A stretch of DNA of 64,000 bases, from positions 1 through 64,000 of the forward strand of contig NZ_JAERRG010000007.1 in NCBI RefSeq assembly GCF_016741935.1. The letters run 5' to 3'. This document shows, in pieces, positions 58,794 through 64,000 of the stretch. The translations under genes were made by a program, and so were the position numbers. The notes under the pieces were generated by a model. That model did no database searches and was not told the DNA's origin. It worked only from the letters and a program-made list of their open reading frames with translations. This DNA comes from Streptomyces endocoffeicus. GTDB taxonomy: Bacteria > Actinomycetota > Actinomycetes > Streptomycetales > Streptomycetaceae. Positions within the stretch are counted from its first letter, which is position 1. Every line of letters begins with the position of its first letter.

Positions 58794-60383
58794 GACGTAC
58801 TGAAGGACGTACTGAAGGACGTACTGAAGGACGTACTGAAGGACGTACTGATCGTCGGAGCCGGTCCGTCCGGCCTCACCCTTGCCATCGACCTGGCCCG
58901 GCGCGGGGTGCGGGCCCGGGTCGTCGAGCGCGGCGAGGCGCTGTTCCCGGGCTCACGCGGCAAGGGGCTCCAGCCCCGCACCCAGGAGGTCTTCGACGAC
59001 CTCGGGGTCAGCGACGCCGTACGGAAGGCCGGCGGCCCGTACCCGCCGATGCTGGGATGGCGGGACGGGCAGCCGCTCGGGACGTTCCAGATGATCGAGC
59101 GCACCGATCCGGCGCCGGACCGGCCGTACCACGAGATCTGGATGCTGCCGCAGTGGCGGACGGTGGAGATCCTTTACGCGCGCCTCCGGGAGCTGGGCGG
59201 CGGCGTCGAGTTCGGCACCGAGCTCACCGGCTTGGAGCAGGACGCGGAAGGCGTCACCGCACACCTCTCGTACGCCGACGGCTCGGCGGGGACCGCACGC
59301 GCCGCGTACCTCGTGGCGGCCGACGGCGGCCGCAGCACCGTCCGGAAGCGGCTCGGCATCGGCATGACGGGCGAGACGGTCGACCCGGCCCCAACGCTGA
59401 TCGCGGACGCGGTGATCGACGGCGACGCGGTGATCGACGGCGCGGAGCGCGGCCTGGGCCGCGACCACTGGCACGTATGGCAGCACGCGAAGGGCGGTGC
59501 CATCGCGCTGTGCCCGCTCCCCGGGACCGACCTGTTCCAGGTCGCCGCGCAGTACGACGCCCCGGACGCGGTCCCCGACACCTCCCCCGAGGCCGTCCGC
59601 CAACTGATCGCCGACCGCACCCACCTCGCCGCCTCCGATGTGCGCGAGGTGCGGTGGGCCTCGACGTTCACCCCACGCGCGGCGATGGCCGACCGCTTCC
59701 GCGCGGACCGGGTCTTCCTGATCGGCGACGCCGCCCACATCCACTCCCCGGCGGGCGGCCAGGGCCTCAACACGAGCGTCCAGGACGCGTACAACCTGGG
59801 CTGGAAGCTCGGGCAGGTGCTGCGGCACGGCGCGGACCCGGCCCTGCTCGACAGCTACGAGGCCGAACGCCTGCCGATCGCGGCGGGGGTCCTCGGCATC
59901 AGCACCCGCATCCACCGAGCGCACCGCTCGGGCGACACGGAGGGACGGCGCCGCACGAGCGAGGTCCACCAGCTGGGCCTGTCCTACCGGGAGGGCCCGC
60001 TGGCGGTGGACGAACGGGACGAGCACCACCGAAACCAGTTGGGTGCCGGTGACCGCGCCCCGGACGCGCCGTGCGCCCTGCCCGACGGAACGCCCGTCCG
60101 GCTCTTCGACGTCCTGCGCGGCCCGCACTTCACCCTGCTGATCCTCGGCGACGCGGCACCGCCCGCGCCGGACGCCGACTTCGGGGGCCTGGCTCCGACG
60201 CTGGGGGCGGCCGGATGCGTGCGCACGATCAGGGCGGGCGGCCCGGCCCCCGACCTCCTGGACCCGGACGACCACCTCACCACCGCCTACGGCCCCGCCC
60301 CGGCCCTCTTCCTCATCCGTCCGGACGGCTACGTCTGCTGGGCAGCGGACGGCGCCCGGGTACGCCCCCTGCTCACGCGCTGA
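58773..60383 (+). CDS. FAD-dependent aromatic hydroxylase (PheA/TfdB-type) with repeat N-terminus
   Basis: The 536-residue protein has the FAD motif IVGAGPSGLTLAIDLARRG, the DG motif AADGGRSTVRKRLG and the late FAD motif FLIGDAAHIHSPAGGQGLN, typical of group A flavin monooxygenases of polyketides and phenols, plus a thioredoxin-like C-terminal domain. The substrate is unknown; related enzymes inactivate antibiotics such as rifampicin or tetracycline. Before the first beta strand lies a DVLK repeat (residues 8-26), unlike other members. Control by the divergent TetR protein is inferred from the operators. Confidence 0.88.
   Translation: MELNNVKDVLKDVLKDVLKDVLKDVLIVGAGPSGLTLAIDLARRGVRARVVERGEALFPGSRGKGLQPRTQEVFDDLGVSDAVRKAGGPYPPMLGWRDGQPLGTFQMIERTDPAPDRPYHEIWMLPQWRTVEILYARLRELGGGVEFGTELTGLEQDAEGVTAHLSYADGSAGTARAAYLVAADGGRSTVRKRLGIGMTGETVDPAPTLIADAVIDGDAVIDGAERGLGRDHWHVWQHAKGGAIALCPLPGTDLFQVAAQYDAPDAVPDTSPEAVRQLIADRTHLAASDVREVRWASTFTPRAAMADRFRADRVFLIGDAAHIHSPAGGQGLNTSVQDAYNLGWKLGQVLRHGADPALLDSYEAERLPIAAGVLGISTRIHRAHRSGDTEGRRRTSEVHQLGLSYREGPLAVDERDEHHRNQLGAGDRAPDAPCALPDGTPVRLFDVLRGPHFTLLILGDAAPPAPDADFGGLAPTLGAAGCVRTIRAGGPAPDLLDPDDHLTTAYGPAPALFLIRPDGYVCWAADGARVRPLLTR
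58794..58850 (+). repeat. 12-bp coding repeat at the start of the monooxygenase gene
   Basis: GACGTACTGAAG is repeated exactly four times, with a fifth partial copy, and encodes DVLK. It directly follows the intragenic operator. Confidence 0.92.
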
Positions 60384-60414
60384 GCGAGCCCAGGGTTGGT
60401 CCCGCTGGCGGATC

Positions 60415-60590
60415 TTTCCCCTCCCCGCCCCTTCCCATAACCAGGGGCTCCGCCCCTGGACCCCTGGGCCGACGAGCCGACCGTCGCTCGCGATCAGCTC
60501 ACCGGCCGGGGCGCTGACCGCGTCACCTGCGACGCGGCCGGGGTCTGGGGCGGAGCCCCAGTTGAGGGAAGGGGCGGGTAGGGGAACAGG
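60415..60590. repeat. Inverted pair of dispersed GC-rich intergenic repeats
   Basis: A copy at about 60415-60470 (TTTCCCCTCCCCGCCCCTTC, then CCAGGGGCTCCGCCCCTGG) faces an inverse copy at about 60538-60590 (GGGGCGGAGCCCC, then GGGAAGGGGCGGGTAGGGG). They lie between the convergent monooxygenase and idnD genes and could terminate both. No gene is seen in 60384-60628. Confidence 0.6.
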
Positions 60591-60628
60591 TCGCCGTAGG
60601 CGGCACGGCACGACGGGCACCGCCCGGC

Positions 60629-61657
60629 CTACGCGAAGTCCAGCAGGACCTTGCAGGACTGGCTGCGGTCGGCGGCCAAGGCGAACGCCTCCGCCGCCTC
60701 CTCCACCGGCCGGACCCCACTGATCAGCGCGTCGAACGACGGCTCAGCCGCCAGCAGCCGCAGCGCGTCGTCGAACTCGGCGTGGAAGCGCAACGCGCCC
60801 CGCAGCTCGATCTCCCGGGCGACCAGTACGTTCCCGGCGAACGGGCTCTGCCCGGGGGGCAGCATGCCGAGTTGGACGACGACCCCGCCGCGCCGCACCC
60901 TCCGCAGGCAGGTGTCGAGTCCGGCGGCCACGCCGGATGCCTCGATGGCGACGTCCATCTCGTCCGAGGGCCAGTTGGGGTCGTCCGGGTCGTCGGCCCG
61001 TACGCACGCGGTCGCTCCGGCCGCCGCCGCGAACTCCAGGGCGCGCGGGAGCAGATCGGTCGCCGTGATGGTCGCCGCGCCCGCCGCGCGGGCTGCCGCG
61101 ATGGTGAGGCAGCCGATCGGACCGGCGCCGGTGACCAGCACATGACGGCCCTTTACGGCGCCCGCCCGCCGCACCGCGTGCAGCGCGACGGACAGCGGTT
61201 CGGCGAGCGCGGCCCGGCGCGGGTCCAGTCCGTCGGGCAGGGCGCGCAGTTGCGCCGCCGGGACGGTGACGCGGGAGGCGAAGCCGCCCTGGACGTGGGG
61301 GAAGCGCGCGGCGCTGCCGAGGTAGCGGGTGTCGCGGCAGACGTTGGCGCGGCCGTCGGCGCACTCGGGGCACACCTCGCACGGCGTGGCCGGGTGCACG
61401 GCGACCGGGGTGCCGACCGCGGGCCCGGTCGCGCCCTCGCCGTACGCCACCACCGTGCCCACGACCTCGTGCCCCAGCACCATCGGCTCCTGGAGCCGGA
61501 AGTCGCCCACCCCACCGTGCCGGTGGTAGTGGAGATCCGATCCGCAGATCCCCCCGTAGCGGATCGCCACGAGCGCCTGCCGCGGCGCCGGTTCCGGCTC
61601 CGGGAGTTCCTCGACCCGCAAATCACCCTGCCCGTGGATCACACAGCCCAGTACCAT
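60629..61657 (-). CDS. idnD: L-idonate 5-dehydrogenase (zinc MDR family)
   Basis: The 342-residue protein has catalytic zinc ligands in GGICGSDLHYH and LGHEVVG, the four structural cysteines in CEVCPECADGRANVC, and the NAD motif VTGAGPIGCLTIAAARAAGA. HYHRHGGVGDFRL resembles IdnD. With the SDR and GntP genes upstream it would oxidise L-idonate to 5-keto-D-gluconate. ATG 61657 has GAGGAGG upstream. It is the last gene of the three-gene minus-strand operon. Confidence 0.86.
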   Translation of the reverse strand: MVLGCVIHGQGDLRVEELPEPEPAPRQALVAIRYGGICGSDLHYHRHGGVGDFRLQEPMVLGHEVVGTVVAYGEGATGPAVGTPVAVHPATPCEVCPECADGRANVCRDTRYLGSAARFPHVQGGFASRVTVPAAQLRALPDGLDPRRAALAEPLSVALHAVRRAGAVKGRHVLVTGAGPIGCLTIAAARAAGAATITATDLLPRALEFAAAAGATACVRADDPDDPNWPSDEMDVAIEASGVAAGLDTCLRRVRRGGVVVQLGMLPPGQSPFAGNVLVAREIELRGALRFHAEFDDALRLLAAEPSFDALISGVRPVEEAAEAFALAADRSQSCKVLLDFA

Positions 61658-61695
61658 CCGCCCAGCCTCCTCAAGCTCACCTGGTGTCCCGTCGT

Positions 61696-62559
61696 TCACA
61701 ACACGCTCGTCATGCCGCCGTCTACGTACAGCACCTGTCCGCTCACGAAGTCCGCCGCCGGGGACGCGAGATACAGCAGCGCCCCGATCAGGTCCTCGGT
61801 GCGGCCCCAGCGCCCGGCCGGGGTCCGCCCGCGTACCCAGGCGCTGAATTCCTCGTCCTCGACCAGCGGCCGGGTCAGCTCGGTCTCGATGTAGCCGGGG
61901 CCGAGCCCGTTGACCTGGATTCCGTACCGTCCCCAGTCCGCGCACATGCCCTTGGTGAGCATCTTCAGCGCGCCCTTGGTCGCCGAGTAGGGCGCGATGC
62001 CGGGGCGGACCACCTCGCTCTGGAGGGAGCAGATGTTGACGATCTTGCCGTGGCCGCGTGCGGTCATCCGCCGGGCGGCCTCCCGGCCCACCAGGAAGGC
62101 GCTGGTGAGGTTGGTGTCCAGGATCTGCCGCCAGGCTTCGTCGGTGAACTCCAGCAGCGGCGCCCGGTTCTGCATTCCGGCGTTGTTGACCAGGATGTCG
62201 ATCGGGCCCACCCGCTCCTCGACATCGGCGATGCCGGCGGCGACGGCCGGGCCGTCGGTGACGTCGAACGCGGCGGTGTGCACCTCCGCGCGCCCCGCAC
62301 TCCTCTCAGCCCCTGCAGCCCCTGCAGCCCCCGCGCCCCCCACGACCTCGGGCCCGACGCCGCCGGGCCCAACGCCACCGAGTTCGGCGGCGGCGAGTTC
62401 GGCGGCGGCCTTCTCCAGGGCCTGCGGATCGCGCCCGTTGAGCACCACCGTGCAGCCGGCCTCCACGAGCCCCCTCGCGAGGGCGTGGCCGATGCCCCGG
62501 CTGGAGCCGGTGATCAGCGCGGTGCGGCCCGCGATGTCGAAGAGCGGATGTGTCGTCAT
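61696..62559 (-). CDS. idnO: Gluconate 5-dehydrogenase-like SDR (IdnO)
   Basis: The 287-residue short-chain dehydrogenase has TGSSRGIGHALARGL (cofactor), NNAGMQNRAP, the catalytic Ser in NICSLQS and YSATK. It should reduce 5-keto-D-gluconate to gluconate with NADPH. A Gly/Val/Ala-rich insert (GGVGPGGVGPEVVGGAGAAG, near residues 60-83) coded by short repeats is unusual for the family. GAGAGG lies upstream of ATG 62559. It sits 38 bp before idnD. Confidence 0.86.
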   Translation of the reverse strand: MTTHPLFDIAGRTALITGSSRGIGHALARGLVEAGCTVVLNGRDPQALEKAAAELAAAELGGVGPGGVGPEVVGGAGAAGAAGAERSAGRAEVHTAAFDVTDGPAVAAGIADVEERVGPIDILVNNAGMQNRAPLLEFTDEAWRQILDTNLTSAFLVGREAARRMTARGHGKIVNICSLQSEVVRPGIAPYSATKGALKMLTKGMCADWGRYGIQVNGLGPGYIETELTRPLVEDEEFSAWVRGRTPAGRWGRTEDLIGALLYLASPAADFVSGQVLYVDGGMTSVL

Positions 62560-62577
62560 GGCGTGGGTACCTCTCCG

Positions 62578-62633
62578 GTTCTCAAGTCACTCCCGTTCTC
62601 AAGTCACTCCGGTTCTCAAGTCACCAGTTCCTA
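62578..62633. repeat. 17-bp direct repeats spanning the gntP stop region
   Basis: CTCAAGTCAC recurs at 62581, 62598 and 62615, in 17-bp units of GTTCTCAAGTCACTCCG. The native end of the permease gene (CTGGTGATCTAGGAACTG on the minus strand) looks like a fourth, diverged unit. Each later unit carries TGA codons in place of the TAG. Confidence 0.8.
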
Positions 62634-64000
62634 GATCACCAGTGACAGCAGCAGGACGAAGACGAGCCCGACGACGGAGATGATCGTCTCCATCACCGAC
62701 CAGGTCCGCACGGTCTGCCCGACGCTCATCCCGAAGTACTCCTTGACCAGCCAGAATCCCGCGTCGTTGACATGGCTGAAGAAGAGCGACCCGGCGCCGA
62801 TGGACAGCACCAGCAGCGCCACATGCGTGCTGGACATATCGGCGGCGAGCGGTGTCATGAGCCCGGCGGCCGAGATCGTGGCCACCGTCGCCGAGCCGGT
62901 GGCGAGCCGGATGGCGACCGCGATCAGCCAGGCGAGGAGCAGCGCGGAGACGTTCCAGTCCTCCGAGATATCCATGATCATCTTGCCGACGCCGATGTCG
63001 ATGAGGGTCTGCTTGAAGCCGCCGCCCGCGGCGACGATCAGCAGCATCCCGGCGATCGGGGCCAGCGAGTGCTCAACGGTGGAGGAGATCCGGTCCCGGG
63101 TGAAGCCCGCGGGGCGGCCCAGCGTGAACATGCCCACGAGCACCGCCGCCAGCAGCGCGATCAGGGGGGTGCCGATGACGTCGGCGACCCGCTGGACGCC
63201 GTCCTCCGGGTCGTCCACGACGATGTCGACCAGCGCCTTGATCAGCATCAGCACGACCGGCAGCAGCACGGTGAACACGGTGACGCCGAACCCGGGGCGC
63301 CGCTCCAGCTCCTCCGACGGGCGCGTGGGCATCAGCCGGTCCGGCGGGGTGACGTCGACCCAGCGGGCGGCGACGCGCGAGAAGACCGGGCCCGCGATGA
63401 TCGCGGTGGGGACGGCGATGAGGACGCCGAGCGCCAGGGTGATCCCCAGGTCGGCGTGGACCGCGTCGATCGCGGCGAGCGGGCCGGGGTGCGGCGGCAC
63501 CAGACCGTGCATCACGGACAGACCGGCGAGCGCCGGGATGCCGATCCGCATCAGGGAGAAGTTGCCGCGCTTGGCGACCAGCAGCACCACCGGGATCATC
63601 AGCACCATGCCGACCTCGAAGAAGAGCGGCAGCCCGATGATCCCCGCGATCAGCACCATGGCCCAGGGCATCGTCTTGTTGTTCGCCCTGGCGAGGATCG
63701 TGTCGACGATCTGGTCGGCGCCGCCGGAGTCGGCGAGCAGCTTGCCCAGGATCGCGCCGAGGGCGATCAGCACGCCGACGCCCGCGACGGTCGATCCGAG
63801 ACCGGCCGAGAAGCTGGTGATGACCTTGTCGAGCGGGGCTCCCGCGACGGCGCCGAGCGCCAGGGAGCCGATCGTCAGCGACAGAAACGCGTGCAGCTTG
63901 GTCTGGGTGATGAGCAGGACGAGAACGGCTATGCCGACGAGGACGGCTATGCCGAGCTGTGCGTGACCGGCCGACGTGATCGGGTCGACGGTGTCCGCTG
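62631..64000 (-). CDS. GntP family gluconate/idonate:H+ symporter, 5' end beyond the window
   Basis: About 455 residues are visible; the frame is open to the window edge and probably lacks only a few N-terminal residues (SADTVDPITSAGHAQLG, then VLVGIAVLVLLI). There are many membrane segments, and GntP motifs such as GIALGAI-like LIALGAILGKLLADSGGA, LVPPHPGPLAAIDAVHADLG and VATISAAGLMTPL are present. It would import gluconate or idonate for the SDR and MDR enzymes downstream. Its stop codon lies in a 17-bp repeat array, 71 bp before idnO. Confidence 0.88.
   Translation of the reverse strand, partial: ADTVDPITSAGHAQLGIAVLVGIAVLVLLITQTKLHAFLSLTIGSLALGAVAGAPLDKVITSFSAGLGSTVAGVGVLIALGAILGKLLADSGGADQIVDTILARANNKTMPWAMVLIAGIIGLPLFFEVGMVLMIPVVLLVAKRGNFSLMRIGIPALAGLSVMHGLVPPHPGPLAAIDAVHADLGITLALGVLIAVPTAIIAGPVFSRVAARWVDVTPPDRLMPTRPSEELERRPGFGVTVFTVLLPVVLMLIKALVDIVVDDPEDGVQRVADVIGTPLIALLAAVLVGMFTLGRPAGFTRDRISSTVEHSLAPIAGMLLIVAAGGGFKQTLIDIGVGKMIMDISEDWNVSALLLAWLIAVAIRLATGSATVATISAAGLMTPLAADMSSTHVALLVLSIGAGSLFFSHVNDAGFWLVKEYFGMSVGQTVRTWSVMETIISVVGLVFVLLLSLVI

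Overview
The window is chromosomal DNA from a high-GC actinomycete, almost certainly a Streptomyces. Codon third positions are nearly all G/C. Gene content and order match the part of the Streptomyces coelicolor chromosome that carries accA2, lpdA, the nucleoside salvage genes, sigQ-afsQ1-afsQ2 and the teichulosonic acid genes. No tRNA, rRNA, CRISPR array, transposase or integrase was seen. Both ends cut a gene: a biotin-dependent carboxylase alpha chain on the left and a GntP-family permease on the right.

Layout. 1-7000: carboxylase alpha chain end, esterase, TetR and DeoR regulators, LpdA-type flavoprotein, GGCT-like protein, purine nucleoside phosphorylase. 7300-13300: phosphopentose/phosphohexose mutase, PH-like membrane protein, deoC and an aldehyde dehydrogenase pair resembling a split ALDH16. 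13400-16900: LigJ, LigI and an aromatic-acid-type MFS carrier, apparently one operon for pyrone dicarboxylate/oxalomesaconate. 16900-22800: uridine-kinase-like gene, sigQ, afsQ1, afsQ2, lipoprotein, VanZ-like and PspC genes. 22900-34900: adenosine deaminase, a hydrolase-fold protein, MFS exporter, LysR regulator, then a nucleoside uptake operon (BMP lipoprotein, ABC ATPase, two permeases, cdd, deoA).

35000-43040 is an accessory block of XRE/DUF5753 regulators and very small coupled genes. It holds two mirror-image modules that share a homologous pair of tiny proteins, each followed by a short peptide gene and a larger last gene. One last gene is a PCMT/grasp-type methyltransferase. This is the best candidate for an undescribed system, perhaps a peptide-modification system. 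43050-53430: M20 amidohydrolase and a Kdn/sialic-acid-like wall glycopolymer locus (NeuB, NeuA-HAD fusion, three or four glycosyl/polysialyltransferase-like proteins, acyltransferase). 53500-64000: aminoglycoside-phosphotransferase-like kinase, CoA transferase, secreted serine protease, TetR/FAD-monooxygenase pair and an L-idonate/gluconate operon.

Two patterns cross gene boundaries. First, a 12-bp palindrome, CTACGCGCGTAG, lies at the promoters of the purine nucleoside phosphorylase, deoC, adenosine deaminase and (imperfectly) nucleoside-transporter genes, which marks a local nucleoside regulon with mostly leaderless promoters. Second, several genes end inside short tandem arrays (16-24 bp units) that repeat the end of the gene including its stop codon. 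Protein-coding tandem repeats and dispersed GC-rich intergenic repeats are also common. Gene names rest on motif recognition from translated sequence; no database search was possible.
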